A stretch of DNA of 64,000 nt from an uncultured Acetobacteraceae bacterium (GCA_946476985.1 CAMKWS010000001.1:248001-312000), one strand, 5' to 3'; shown: positions 39,352 to 47,940, counted from the stretch's first letter. Translations and numbers: made by a program. Notes: a model not told the origin generated them from the letters alone.

Positions 39352-39374
39352 GGTTACCTAACATGTAGGCAACC
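39352..39374 (-). terminator. Weak terminator after rpmB
   Basis: GGTTACCTA and TAGGCAACC form a hairpin with one wobble, followed on the minus strand by TTTCTCTCT. It begins 15 bases after the rpmB stop. The short T run suggests partial read-through toward fusA. Confidence 0.45.
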
Positions 39375-39388
39375 TATCCAGCTCACAA

Positions 39389-39694
39389 TTAAGCTGCTGG
39401 CTGAGCTGCCTTACGCTCCTGCACGCGCAGGATACGGCGCTTAATCACCAGAGCTTCTGGTGTCAGCTTACGGTTTGGTGTGCCCAGCAGGAAGGAATCC
39501 AGACCGCCATTATGCTCAACCGTACGGATACCCTTAGCGGACAGACGCATACGTACTGGAGCACCAAGAATATCAGAAAGGAGTGTAGCTTCCTGAAGGT
39601 TTGGCAGGAAACGACGACGGGATTTATTATTGGCGTGGCTGACGTTATTGCCCGTCAGCACCCCTTTGCCCGTGACATGGCAACGGCGAGACAT
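39389..39694 (-). CDS. rpmB: 50S ribosomal protein L28
   Basis: The 101-residue ribosomal protein shows the L28 pattern [21 protein letters not shown] followed by [11 protein letters not shown] and a basic C-terminal helix. The ORF track starts 14 codons earlier, but ATG 39694 begins the family sequence exactly and has GAGGAAG at the right distance. It lies upstream of fusA on the same strand. Confidence 0.96.
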   Translation of the reverse strand: MSRRCHVTGKGVLTGNNVSHANNKSRRRFLPNLQEATLLSDILGAPVRMRLSAKGIRTVEHNGGLDSFLLGTPNRKLTPEALVIKRRILRVQERKAAQPAA

Positions 39695-39824
39695 AGAACT
39701 TCCTCGATACTGTGATACGCGAGCCGCAAAGCCCAACGTGTTCCGTAAATAAGGCGGGCTTATGACTTAGAAACGACGATACGTCAAGTCTTTCCTGCCT
39801 TTTTCAACCGACAGAAGCAGCCCG

Positions 39825-41636
39825 TTACTCATCTACAACCGAATGGCCTCGGGCGAAACCCCCTCTCGCCTGTAATGACCACATTCCCGCATAAACTTTT
39901 CCTTTTTCTAGCAATTCAGCGTGGGTTCCCTCCTCTGCGACCTCTCCCTTTTCCATCACGAGTATGTGATCAGCCATCTGGATAGTCGAAAGCCGGTGCG
40001 CAATAACAAGGGTCGTGCGTCCCGCGGAAAGGGCAAGCAGCTCCTTTTGAATGGCATCTTCCGTTTTTGTATCAAGCGCGCTAGTCGCTTCATCTAATAT
40101 AAGCAAACGTGGATCTCTTAGGATGACACGTGCGATTGCCATCCTCTGCCGCTCCCCTCCAGAGAGCCGTACACCCCGCTCACCTACAAGAGTGTCATAC
40201 CCCTCTGGTAATGCCTCAATAAATGTTGCTAGCTGCGCTTTTTCTGCTGCTTGCCGTACCTCTTCTCTTGAAGCGCCTACACGCCCATAGGCAATATTTT
40301 CTAAAATCGTTGCGTTAAACAAAGAAGTTTCTTGTGCGACAACCCCCATTTGAGCACGCACGTTTTCTACAGAAAGCTGTGGCAGAGGAATAGAATCAAG
40401 CAGAATCCTTCCCCCACTCGGATCATATTGGCGGCTCACAAGCTTTGCGAGGGTTGATTTCCCCGAGCCGCTACGCCCTACGATAGCGAGCATTTTCCCA
40501 GCCTCTAACCGGAAACTTACATTCTTTAATATCGCTTGCCCGGAAACATATTCAAAGCACAGTTTCTGCGCCTCTAAGCGCACTCCCCCAGCAGCCTGCC
40601 GCCCTACTGGCAGCTTAACTGCATCAAAGGGGGAGCTAATCTCAGGTTCCAAGGCAAGAAGCTCCAAATAAGCTTCAATATCCACACGAGCATTACGCCA
40701 GCCTGCCCCTACATAATTAAGGGCCCCTACCGCACTATAAACGCTCCGCAAATAGGTTCCTATCAGCACAAACTGCGCCACACCGATTCGGTGGGCAAGA
40801 ATATCCTCTATCGCCAAACCTAGTAGCGCTGCTGTTGCGATAGCGATAAGAATATTCCGTACGGCTTGCGAGCCACCAATAAGCCACTGTAAGCGACACT
40901 CCGCAGCTGTAAGCTCTCTCCACGCTATATTCTGCCGCTTAACCTCATAATCCGCATTACCAAAAGCGCGAACAACATCAGCATTTAATAAACTATCCAC
41001 CAAGTTTCGGTGTACAATGCCGTTTGCATGGTTCCGCTCCCGGCGCGCCTGCATCCTCCAACGCGTAAAGAGAAATGAAATCCCGCTATAGAGGATAATC
41101 GTTCCGCCTAAGAGACATAAATAAACGCCAGAAAACACATGGAACACAACAAAGAAGGTCAACAAAAGCCCTGTTAGATTAGGCAAAACATTTGATAAAA
41201 ACATATCAATAATCGTGCTTGCCGCATCTGCCCCACGATCAATCACTCTTGTCAAAGCACCTGTCTGCTTTGTTTGGTGAAAACGCGCACTCAACTCATG
41301 AATCTTCGCCAAACCCAAAAGACTAATTCGTTCTTTTAGTGCCATACGTATAGGCATCATCAGGAGGCTACGCACTGGTCCAGCAAGAGCAGCTAAACCT
41401 CGCATAATGGTATATTGCGCCAGCAAAGCTAACACCGCCGCTACGACAGCCGTCCCATCAGAAAGCTGCCCAACCATACGACTAAACAACCAAGGTGTCG
41501 CAACAGCTGTACCGCTTTCTACAGCAAGCAACAAAAAAGACCCCAAGGAGCGCAGCCTCCAGTTTCCTAAATGCTTGGGACGTATTTTTTTCCAAAACAC
41601 CCTAAGCGATAAACGCTCTATTTTTGTCGTTGTCAT
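39825..41636 (-). CDS. Atm1/ABCB-type ABC exporter (fused permease and ATPase)
   Basis: The 603-residue half-transporter has six membrane helices (about 25-320) and a C-terminal ATPase with VGRSGSGKST (about 382), LSGGERQRMAIARV, LILDEATSALD and the switch histidine in VIAHRLSTI. Within the permease, FHQTKQTGALTRVIDRG and NADVVRAFGNADYE resemble Atm1/HMT-type transporters, which export glutathione-linked sulfur or metal conjugates. The substrate cannot be read directly. It is a single gene divergent from the NUDIX gene. Confidence 0.85.
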   Translation of the reverse strand: MTTTKIERLSLRVFWKKIRPKHLGNWRLRSLGSFLLLAVESGTAVATPWLFSRMVGQLSDGTAVVAAVLALLAQYTIMRGLAALAGPVRSLLMMPIRMALKERISLLGLAKIHELSARFHQTKQTGALTRVIDRGADAASTIIDMFLSNVLPNLTGLLLTFFVVFHVFSGVYLCLLGGTIILYSGISFLFTRWRMQARRERNHANGIVHRNLVDSLLNADVVRAFGNADYEVKRQNIAWRELTAAECRLQWLIGGSQAVRNILIAIATAALLGLAIEDILAHRIGVAQFVLIGTYLRSVYSAVGALNYVGAGWRNARVDIEAYLELLALEPEISSPFDAVKLPVGRQAAGGVRLEAQKLCFEYVSGQAILKNVSFRLEAGKMLAIVGRSGSGKSTLAKLVSRQYDPSGGRILLDSIPLPQLSVENVRAQMGVVAQETSLFNATILENIAYGRVGASREEVRQAAEKAQLATFIEALPEGYDTLVGERGVRLSGGERQRMAIARVILRDPRLLILDEATSALDTKTEDAIQKELLALSAGRTTLVIAHRLSTIQMADHILVMEKGEVAEEGTHAELLEKGKVYAGMWSLQARGGFARGHSVVDE

Positions 41637-41731
41637 AATACCCTGATAACGTAACTGTACTGCGTAATAAATTTACACGGCCTTCTGGCGCCCTATATCT
41701 CCCTGTCATTTAGATATGGGGAGACCAATAC

Positions 41732-41755
41732 AAACAATTTGTTATATAATTGTTT
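41732..41755 (+). promoter_or_regulatory. Palindromic operator over a TATAAT promoter element
   Basis: Perfect 8-base arms AAACAATT and AATTGTTT are separated by eight bases, and the consensus -10 box TATAAT (41745-41750) lies across the right half. It sits about 40 bases upstream of the NUDIX ATG. A repressor binding here would block RNA polymerase. No convincing -35 box is seen, consistent with an activator or a weak promoter. Confidence 0.5.
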
Positions 41756-41789
41756 CATAGATCATTCTTCAGAGATACCACATACCATT

Positions 41790-42623
41790 ATGCCTGCATC
41801 AACTCCCCTACCTCCCCTTCGCCATATAGAGCGCTGTCACAACATCTCCTTACCGGCTGGCCGCACACCCCTTACCTTCAAGGACGATATCATCGGCTGG
41901 GTAGATCCCTCCTGCATATCATGGCTAAAAACAGCTCCATGCCACTCCCTTGTCCATATCAAAAAAGACCATATCACCCTCTCCCACAAAGATAACTTAC
42001 GCGACATCAGCAACGCTTTAGTTCAACAAAAACGCTTTAATCCTTTTAACGAATGGTTTGATGTTCGCAGCCCCAAAGGCGATATTCTTGGCCAGATTGA
42101 TCGCGCACTTATTCCTATTTTAGGTGTTGAAGCTTCGGGCGTACATATGAATGGGCTTGTCCAGAAAAGAGAGGGCTTACATCTTTGGGTTGCCCGCCGT
42201 AGCCCACACAAACGCCTAGACCCCGGTAAATTAGATCATCTTGTCGCTGGGGGAATGAGTACTGGCTTAACGCCAGATGAAACTGTTATTAAAGAGGCTG
42301 AGGAGGAAGCTGCCATCCCCGCTCATCTTGCTCGGCAAGCAAAACAAGTCAGCCGCCTCCATTATGCTATGTCCCGGCCTGAAGGGCTACGTCGTGACTG
42401 CCTGTACTGCTATGACCTCATCTTACCAGAAAGCTTCACCCCCCGCGCAAATGATGGAGAGGTCGAATCTTTTCAGCTCCTGCCGATAAAGAAAGTATTC
42501 CAGCAGGTTTGGGATACAGATGATTTTAAATTTAACGTCAATCTTGTACTGCTAGACCTTTTCCTGCGTTTAAAGATGTTCAATAAACAGGATGCACAAA
42601 AGCTAGCAGAGGCCCTATACTAA
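41790..42623 (+). CDS. DUF4743 domain NUDIX hydrolase
   Basis: The protein joins an N-terminal DUF4743 region (about 1-120) to a NUDIX domain with the box GGMSTGLTPDETVIKEAEEEAAI. The first glutamate of the classic box is replaced by leucine, as in the TPK1-associated NUDIX group, but the metal-binding KExxEE is present. Relatives hydrolyse damaged thiamine diphosphate derivatives; the substrate here is inference. The ORF track starts at TTG 41739, which lies in the promoter palindrome; the ATG at 41790 is the likelier start, giving 277 residues. It precedes the PerM-type gene by 84 bases. Confidence 0.83.
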   Translation: MPASTPLPPLRHIERCHNISLPAGRTPLTFKDDIIGWVDPSCISWLKTAPCHSLVHIKKDHITLSHKDNLRDISNALVQQKRFNPFNEWFDVRSPKGDILGQIDRALIPILGVEASGVHMNGLVQKREGLHLWVARRSPHKRLDPGKLDHLVAGGMSTGLTPDETVIKEAEEEAAIPAHLARQAKQVSRLHYAMSRPEGLRRDCLYCYDLILPESFTPRANDGEVESFQLLPIKKVFQQVWDTDDFKFNVNLVLLDLFLRLKMFNKQDAQKLAEALY

Positions 42624-42707
42624 GGTTTTCATGGCTCAATACACTCACGTATGGGCCATTTCGCCTAGGGGCAAACATTCTTTGGCCATCACCGAGAACC
42701 ATTCATA

Positions 42708-43820
42708 ATGACAAACGACACATCATCCAATACTCAACTTACCCCACCTACACCTTCTAAAACGCTTCAAAAACGGGCACGTGCCTGCTTGGCGATCTTC
42801 TTCATCCTCATCACACTTTGGACATTAAGAGGGCTATTCCCTGCTCTACTATGGGGAGGAATATTCGCTATTGCTTTATGGCCACTGTACAAACGTGCTG
42901 AAAAACGTTTTGGCACGTCCATTTGGCTACCTTTAATCTTTACCGGTATTTTAACACTTATCTTTCTTGTGCCTGTTTCTTTTGTCAGCTTTAAAACGGC
43001 CGATGAAATTCATAGTGCTATTTTGTGGCTTGATAGCATCCGCCACCGTGGCATTCCTGCCCCCCATTGGTTGGAAAGTCTACCTATTGCCTCCGCACAA
43101 ATTCGTACATTCTGGGCAGAGCATCTTAGCAACCCAGAGGGGCTAAATAACCTCTTCCACTCTATCAATGCCGGTCATGGCGTTGCTGTTGGTAAACAGT
43201 TCGGTTCCCACCTGATTGACATCGCCCATCGCGGCATCCTCTTCGGCTTTTCTATGCTGACACTTTTCTTCTTACTGAAAGATGGTCACAAGATTATCGA
43301 AAAGTGCCTCATCGGTTCCGAGCGCCTCTTTGGCGCCCAAGGAGAAAGCCTAGCTAAGCAGATTATTTCCTCTGTCCACGGAACTGTTTCTGGCCTCGTT
43401 CTCGTGGGGTTAGGAGAAGGTATTGTGATGGGAATCTGCTATATCATTGCAGGCGCCCCACAGCCTCTTATCTTCGGTCTGGCTACAGCCATCGCAGCAA
43501 TGGTGCCTCTCTTAGGTTGGGTTGCCATTACGATTGTCTGCCTACTAATTGCCTTTAAAAGCAGTATGATTGCCGCAACTATTGTGTGGATCATCGGCGC
43601 CATTATGCTCTTCATCGCCGATCATTTTATCCGCCCCGTACTTATTGGCGGAACAACCAAAGTTCCCTTCTTATGGGTTTTATTGGGAATTTTGGGCGGT
43701 GCAGAAACATGGCACCTGATGGGGCTCTTTATCGGCCCTGCTGTAATGGCTGCGACGCATCTTCTTTGGACGATTTGGACAAGCCCAAAGGATCACAAAA
43801 CAACTAAAAACACATTGTAA
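42708..43820 (+). CDS. AI-2E/PerM family transporter
   Basis: The 370-residue membrane protein has about eight hydrophobic segments, with two near the N-terminus, a soluble region (about 110-180), and a C-terminal group with GLVLVGLGEGIVMGICY and the family-like PFLWVLLGILGGAETWHLMGLFIGP. The family includes putative autoinducer-2 exporters, Na+/H+ antiporters and permeases of unknown cargo, so no substrate is assigned. It follows the NUDIX gene on the same strand and is followed by an antisense tRNA-Pro before a plus-strand terminator. Confidence 0.87.
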   Translation: MTNDTSSNTQLTPPTPSKTLQKRARACLAIFFILITLWTLRGLFPALLWGGIFAIALWPLYKRAEKRFGTSIWLPLIFTGILTLIFLVPVSFVSFKTADEIHSAILWLDSIRHRGIPAPHWLESLPIASAQIRTFWAEHLSNPEGLNNLFHSINAGHGVAVGKQFGSHLIDIAHRGILFGFSMLTLFFLLKDGHKIIEKCLIGSERLFGAQGESLAKQIISSVHGTVSGLVLVGLGEGIVMGICYIIAGAPQPLIFGLATAIAAMVPLLGWVAITIVCLLIAFKSSMIAATIVWIIGAIMLFIADHFIRPVLIGGTTKVPFLWVLLGILGGAETWHLMGLFIGPAVMAATHLLWTIWTSPKDHKTTKNTL

Positions 43821-43831
43821 GAAAAATAGAA

Positions 43832-43931
43832 ACCGCAGGAGATGGTCGGGCAGGCGGGATTCGAACCCACGACCCCCAGTCCCCCAGACTGATGCGCTAC
43901 CAGGCTGCGCTACTGCCCGTCGTCCTGCGGT
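43832..43931. repeat. 9-base inverted repeat clamping tRNA-Pro
   Basis: ACCGCAGGA (43832-43840 as read with its leading base) and TCCTGCGGT (43923-43931) flank the tRNA gene within two to three bases of each mature end. In the precursor RNA they form a stem that stacks outside the acceptor stem, and on the minus strand the 3' arm is followed by TTCTATTTTT, so the clamp plus T tract can also end transcription. Confidence 0.75.
43843..43919 (-). tRNA. tRNA-Pro (anticodon GGG)
   Basis: On the minus strand the acceptor CGGGCAG pairs with CTGCCCG, the anticodon loop CTGGGGG carries GGG, and the T arm contains GGTTCGAATCC. A discriminator A and an encoded CCA are present. The gene is antisense between perM-type gene and its terminator. 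Confidence 0.96.
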
Positions 43932-43948
43932 GAAAGTTCCTCTAGCAG

Positions 43949-43977
43949 CCCCAAACCATTACTGCAATGGTTTGGGG
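43949..43977 (+). terminator. Terminator for plus-strand read-through past the PerM-type gene
   Basis: Perfect 12-base arms CCCCAAACCATT and AATGGTTTGGGG are followed by TTCTTTTTT on the plus strand. The minus strand has no T run at this place. Plus-strand transcripts would therefore cover the antisense of tRNA-Pro. Confidence 0.8.
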
Positions 43978-43995
43978 TTCTTTTTTAGATGTTTT

Positions 43996-45114
43996 TCAAT
44001 GAGAGAGACTTTTCTTCATCGCTGTCACCTCTTCTATGACAGCGCGCAGGACAGCTTTCACTTCATTCTGCCCCACTTTATAGGCACGAGCTCGCCGTTC
44101 ATACGCAGCCAGCTTCTGCCTGAGGGACATATTGTCTGACTCTAAAGAAGCCAAACGCTCCGCACCCTGAGCCTGCGAAGCCGCCTCTTTCTTCGCAATA
44201 TCCAGTCTTTGTTTAAGCTGGGTAATTTCTGCCTCAAGTGCCTTATATTCTTCCGACACATTACCTTGAGCCGTTTGCCCCTCAAGAGCATCATGAAGTG
44301 AGCGCTTAAGACGAATATTCTCATCCTCAAGGGACTGCATAATCAAAACAGCTTTCTCAAGCTTTTCAACCAGAACCCTCCGCTCTTCTTCTATTTTTTC
44401 CTGCCGCAAACGCCGCTGCTCACTTTCTTCACCACCGGGAGCTGATGCAGCCCGAAGATCCTGATGAGCCTTTTCCAACGCACGATACCGCTCAGTATGA
44501 CGCTCCAGCTCGGCCTCAAGCGTTTTCAAGCGCACTGTGTCCTGTTTCTGCCGCTCTACTAACGAGGTAAGCTGCTCTATATTTTCTTGCAGCTGAAGAT
44601 TTTCGCTCTCCAACTCAGCAAGATATGCAGCACTATCCGTGCCTCCTGAGGAACTTTTACTTCCTTCTCCAGAAGAACGCTCTGCCGCCAATTCAGCCTT
44701 CAACTGCTGATTTTCGTCCTCAAGGGCCTTTAGCGATAGCGCAATATGGCCAAAGTCTTCTAACTGTTTACCTAAGCGTGCATTTTCTTCACGCAAGGCG
44801 GTCATCGTCTCTTCCAAATTCGTCGGCTCCTGCCTGCCAGAAATACCCCCCATTTGCCCAAAACCTTCTTTCTGCAAACGAGACATCACTTCATGGCTCT
44901 TCACACCATCACGGTATAATAACTCTGCTATGCGCCGCGCCACACTAACAGCATACTCACTATAGTAACGCTGGCCGCCTTCCTCTTTCTCCGCCCGGAA
45001 AAGAGGATAAAAATTCTCCCACGAACGCAAGCGATGTAAAGGAATATCAAGCTCCGTTGCCACGTTTGCAGCTAAACGTAGCTCCCGCCCTTTATTCAAT
45101 TGTACTTTCGTCAT
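43996..45114 (-). CDS. MerR-type regulator fused to a long coiled coil
   Basis: Residues about 12-90 form a MerR-like winged helix (ELDIPLHRLRSWENFYPLF, GGQRYYSEYAVSVARRIAELLY). Alphaproteobacteria typically carry a short MerR-family gene next to ihfA; here the protein continues to 372 residues. Residues about 105-345 are rich in Glu, Lys, Leu, Gln and Ala with repeated heptad-like LxxENxxLK units, predicting a long coiled coil. The role of the extension is unknown. The start overlaps the ihfA stop by four bases (ATGA), so the two are co-translated. Confidence 0.8.
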   Translation of the reverse strand: MTKVQLNKGRELRLAANVATELDIPLHRLRSWENFYPLFRAEKEEGGQRYYSEYAVSVARRIAELLYRDGVKSHEVMSRLQKEGFGQMGGISGRQEPTNLEETMTALREENARLGKQLEDFGHIALSLKALEDENQQLKAELAAERSSGEGSKSSSGGTDSAAYLAELESENLQLQENIEQLTSLVERQKQDTVRLKTLEAELERHTERYRALEKAHQDLRAASAPGGEESEQRRLRQEKIEEERRVLVEKLEKAVLIMQSLEDENIRLKRSLHDALEGQTAQGNVSEEYKALEAEITQLKQRLDIAKKEAASQAQGAERLASLESDNMSLRQKLAAYERRARAYKVGQNEVKAVLRAVIEEVTAMKKSLSH

Positions 45115-45422
45115 GAAGAAGAACCTTGAGACACATCTCGCGCCGTCACACTCTCACGCAACAGCCGAGACGGGCGGAAAAAAGGGACACGCCTCGCCGT
45201 AATAACGGCTTCTTTCCCCGTAAGGGGATTACGCCCCAGTCTCGTCGCCTTATCTCGCACACCGAAAGTGCCAAAACCGCTTATTTTCAACGGCTTTCCT
45301 TCTTCCAGCGTCTGAACAAACAAGCTAAACATCTCCTCCAGCAGCGAAATCGCCTGCTGTCGAGAGAGGCCATTCTGCTCCTGAAGGAGCTCAATAAGGT
45401 CTGCGCGTGCGATTGTCTCCAT
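45111..45422 (-). CDS. ihfA: Integration host factor subunit alpha
   Basis: The 103-residue DNA-bending protein shows the IHF/HU fold with ISGFGTFGVRDKATRLGRNPLTG and a basic C-terminus. The N-terminus TIARADLIELLQEQNGLSRQQAISLLEEMF is of the alpha subunit type, and the plsX-fabH-ihfA-merR order supports this over HU. The partner ihfB lies about 10 kb away in the same window. Confidence 0.93.
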   Translation of the reverse strand: METIARADLIELLQEQNGLSRQQAISLLEEMFSLFVQTLEEGKPLKISGFGTFGVRDKATRLGRNPLTGKEAVITARRVPFFRPSRLLRESVTARDVSQGSSS

Positions 45423-45473
45423 AATTTAGACGTATCATGAGATTTCACATCGTCACACTGAAAAAATCAAAAA

Positions 45474-45496
45474 CCCCCCAGCATAATGCTGAAGGG
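45474..45496 (-). terminator. Terminator after fabH
   Basis: An imperfect stem (CCC with GGG outside, CAGCA with TGCTG inside) is followed on the minus strand by TTTTTGATTTTTT. It separates fabH from ihfA, so ihfA likely has its own promoter or depends on read-through. Confidence 0.65.
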
Positions 45497-45531
45497 CTCT
45501 TAATATCACGCAAAAGTGTTTGAATGGACAC

Positions 45532-46521
45532 CTACATTCGAACCAAAGCAGAGCCCCATGTCAGGCCACCACCAAGAGCTTCCATCAAAACAAGGTCACC
45601 CTTCTTAATGCGCCCATCCTCTACAGCCTCAGCTAACGCTAGAGGAATCGAGGCAGCAGACGTATTCGCATGGCGGTCGACCGTTACAACAACACGATCC
45701 GATGGCAATGCCAACTTTTTAGCCATCCCATCAATAATACGCAGGTTAGCTTGATGAGGAACCATCCATTGAATGTCGCTCCCCTTCAACCCGTTGGTCT
45801 CCAATGCTTCATCAACCGCGGCTGCTAGATTCACCACAGCATGGCGGAAAACTTCACGCCCCTGCATCTTCAAAGCAACCTTGCCTGAGCAACAGCCAAC
45901 AGCACCATCAACGTAAAGAAGATCCCCTAAGCGGCCATCAGAGTGAAGATGCGTTGAGAGAATACCCTCACCTTCTCCAGCCCCTTTTTCTAAAAGCACA
46001 GCCCCTGCACCATCACCAAAAAGCACACATGTTGAGCGATCTTCCCAGTCCAGAAGACGGGAGAAAACCTCAACACCGATGACCAAAACAGACGCAGCTT
46101 GCCCAGAACGAATCAAAGAATCCGCCATGGATAGTGCATATACAAAGCCGGAGCATGCAGCACTAACATCAAACCCAAAACCACGTTCCATCCCTAAAGC
46201 TGCCTGTACACGCACTGCAACAGAAGGGAACACTTGGTCTGGCGTTGATGTAGCTACAATTATAGCTTCTACATCTGCGGCTGTTTTGCCTGCATTTTCT
46301 AAGGCACGCTTGGCAGCATCACGAGCGAGAGACACAGCTCCCTCATCCCCTGAAACAAGATGCCGCTGGCGGATACCTGTCCGTGTGCGAATCCACTCAT
46401 CAGACGTATCAAGCCGTGCTGCCAGCTCATCATTCGTTACAACCTGTTTAGGGAGTGCCCCACCCACGCCGATTAAGCGAGCAGCAAGCCGTTTCTGTTG
46501 AGATGTTTCATCATACGCCAT
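45532..46521 (-). CDS. fabH: 3-oxoacyl-[acyl-carrier-protein] synthase III
   Basis: KAS III starts fatty acid synthesis by condensing acetyl-CoA with malonyl-ACP. The catalytic cysteine is in DVSAACSGFVYAL, the histidine in WMVPHQANLRIIDG and the asparagine in DRHANTSAASIPLAL. The 329-residue length is standard. It follows plsX by nine bases. Confidence 0.97.
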   Translation of the reverse strand: MAYDETSQQKRLAARLIGVGGALPKQVVTNDELAARLDTSDEWIRTRTGIRQRHLVSGDEGAVSLARDAAKRALENAGKTAADVEAIIVATSTPDQVFPSVAVRVQAALGMERGFGFDVSAACSGFVYALSMADSLIRSGQAASVLVIGVEVFSRLLDWEDRSTCVLFGDGAGAVLLEKGAGEGEGILSTHLHSDGRLGDLLYVDGAVGCCSGKVALKMQGREVFRHAVVNLAAAVDEALETNGLKGSDIQWMVPHQANLRIIDGMAKKLALPSDRVVVTVDRHANTSAASIPLALAEAVEDGRIKKGDLVLMEALGGGLTWGSALVRM

Positions 46522-46530
46522 GAATGGACG

Positions 46531-47691
46531 TCACTCCTGCACATTATTTTCCGCAGCCTGCCCCAACATACCTAGTTGGTCCAGACGGTGGCGAATCTTA
46601 GCATTGAGGTTATTTTCAACGGCATCAATGGCCACATCCACAGCGGAAGCAAAACCTTCAGAATCCGCTCCACCGTGAGACTTCACAACAATACCATTCA
46701 ACCCAACAAATAGTGCGCCATTATAGCGAGCCGGATCAATCCACTCTCTCATACGACGCAAACCTGGGCGGACAAGCATATAACCTAGCTTTGTCAGCCA
46801 GTTTGACTCAAACACGCTTTTTAACAAACCAAAAGCTAACTTCAACGCACCTTCGCCTGTTTTCAGCGCGACATTCCCAGTGAAGCCATCCGTAACGACA
46901 ACATCCGTCACCCCAGCTGTGATATCGTGCCCTTCAACAAAGCCATAGAAGCTGTCTGCCAGAACGCTATCACGCAGCCTCTCAGCAGCTTGTTTTAATC
47001 TCTCATCGCCCTTTAGCTCTTCCGAACCAACATTTAATAAGCCAATTGTTGGAGCCTTCAACGCAAGAGCAGCCTGTGCAAAGGCTTCACCCATTACAGC
47101 AAATTCTACAAGATTACGTGCATCACAAAGGATATTCGCACCGAGGTCCAACATCACCACATCACCACGTGCAGACGGCTGTACCGCAGCCATAGCAGGG
47201 CGTGAAATACCGGGAAGAGCTTTCACAATAATCTTCGCAAGGGCTAGCATAGCTCCGCTGTTACCCGCAGAGACAACACCTAGCGCCTCCCCAGAAGCAA
47301 CAGCCTGCATAGCCACACGCATAGATGATCCACGCACCCGCAAGGCCGCCGTTGGCTTCATCTCCATAGGGATACTCTCCGGCGCATGGCGCACGGTGCA
47401 TATCTCAGCAGCTTTTGGGTAATTCTTTAATGAACTCTCAAGAACTTCTTGATCGCCAATCAATAAGATTCGCACCTTAGGATGGCGAATGGCGGCAATC
47501 TCTAAACCAGCCAAAACGATCTCGGGGGCGTGATCTCCCCCCATGGCATCAACAGCCAGGGTAAAAGGAACCGAAGATGTTGCTTCCACCGTAGCGGCCC
47601 CACCCTCAGCTTGAACGACAGACGCCTCCGTCATGAGTGCAGCCCCCGAATAGTCTTCTAACATTCCTGCTCTGGCAGGAAGAAACTTCAT
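46531..47691 (-). CDS. plsX: Phosphate acyltransferase PlsX
   Basis: PlsX converts acyl-ACP to acyl-phosphate for phospholipid synthesis. The family core begins with LAVDAMGGDHAPEIVLAG near residue 46, followed by GAMLALA and VVVTDGFTGNVALKTGEG. About 40 extra residues precede the core, a Val/Ala/Glu-rich stretch not needed for the fold. The ORF track uses GTG 47694; the adjacent ATG 47691 sits six bases after GGGAG and is the better start. The gene lies 39 bases after rpmF, and its ribosome binding site is inside a hairpin. Confidence 0.94.
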   Translation of the reverse strand: MKFLPARAGMLEDYSGAALMTEASVVQAEGGAATVEATSSVPFTLAVDAMGGDHAPEIVLAGLEIAAIRHPKVRILLIGDQEVLESSLKNYPKAAEICTVRHAPESIPMEMKPTAALRVRGSSMRVAMQAVASGEALGVVSAGNSGAMLALAKIIVKALPGISRPAMAAVQPSARGDVVMLDLGANILCDARNLVEFAVMGEAFAQAALALKAPTIGLLNVGSEELKGDERLKQAAERLRDSVLADSFYGFVEGHDITAGVTDVVVTDGFTGNVALKTGEGALKLAFGLLKSVFESNWLTKLGYMLVRPGLRRMREWIDPARYNGALFVGLNGIVVKSHGGADSEGFASAVDVAIDAVENNLNAKIRHRLDQLGMLGQAAENNVQE

Positions 47692-47696
47692 CACAC

Positions 47697-47720
47697 ACTC
47701 CCGAACACAAGCTCGGGAGT
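47697..47720 (-). promoter_or_regulatory. Hairpin masking the plsX ribosome binding site
   Basis: The perfect 8-base arms ACTCCCGA and TCGGGAGT with an 8-base loop lie between rpmF and plsX. On the mRNA the 3' arm is TCGGGAGT, which contains the GGGAG ribosome binding site of plsX. Translation of plsX may depend on opening this stem, for example by ribosomes finishing rpmF nearby. Confidence 0.6.
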
Positions 47721-47733
47721 ATGCTTATTATAA

Positions 47734-47940
47734 TTAGGCGCGCACAGCTGTCTTCAGTGCACGACCTTCTGCGCTGACAACCTCACGGCCATCATAATGC
47801 CCGCAGTGGCTGCAAACGTGGTGAGGACGTTTCATCTCACCGCAATTAGCGCATTCTGCGTGTGCTTCAACACGAAGAGCCTGGTGGCTGCGACGCATGC
47901 CACGACGGGACGGCGTAGTCTTTCTCTTAGGGACGGCCAT
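47734..47940 (-). CDS. rpmF: 50S ribosomal protein L32
   Basis: The 68-residue protein begins [22 protein letters not shown] and contains the four-cysteine zinc motif in [20 protein letters not shown], so this is the zinc-binding form of L32. It is followed by plsX and preceded by yceD, the standard rpmF arrangement. The 216 bases upstream (47941-48156) hold no gene I can support. Confidence 0.96.
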   Translation of the reverse strand: MAVPKRKTTPSRRGMRRSHQALRVEAHAECANCGEMKRPHHVCSHCGHYDGREVVSAEGRALKTAVRA

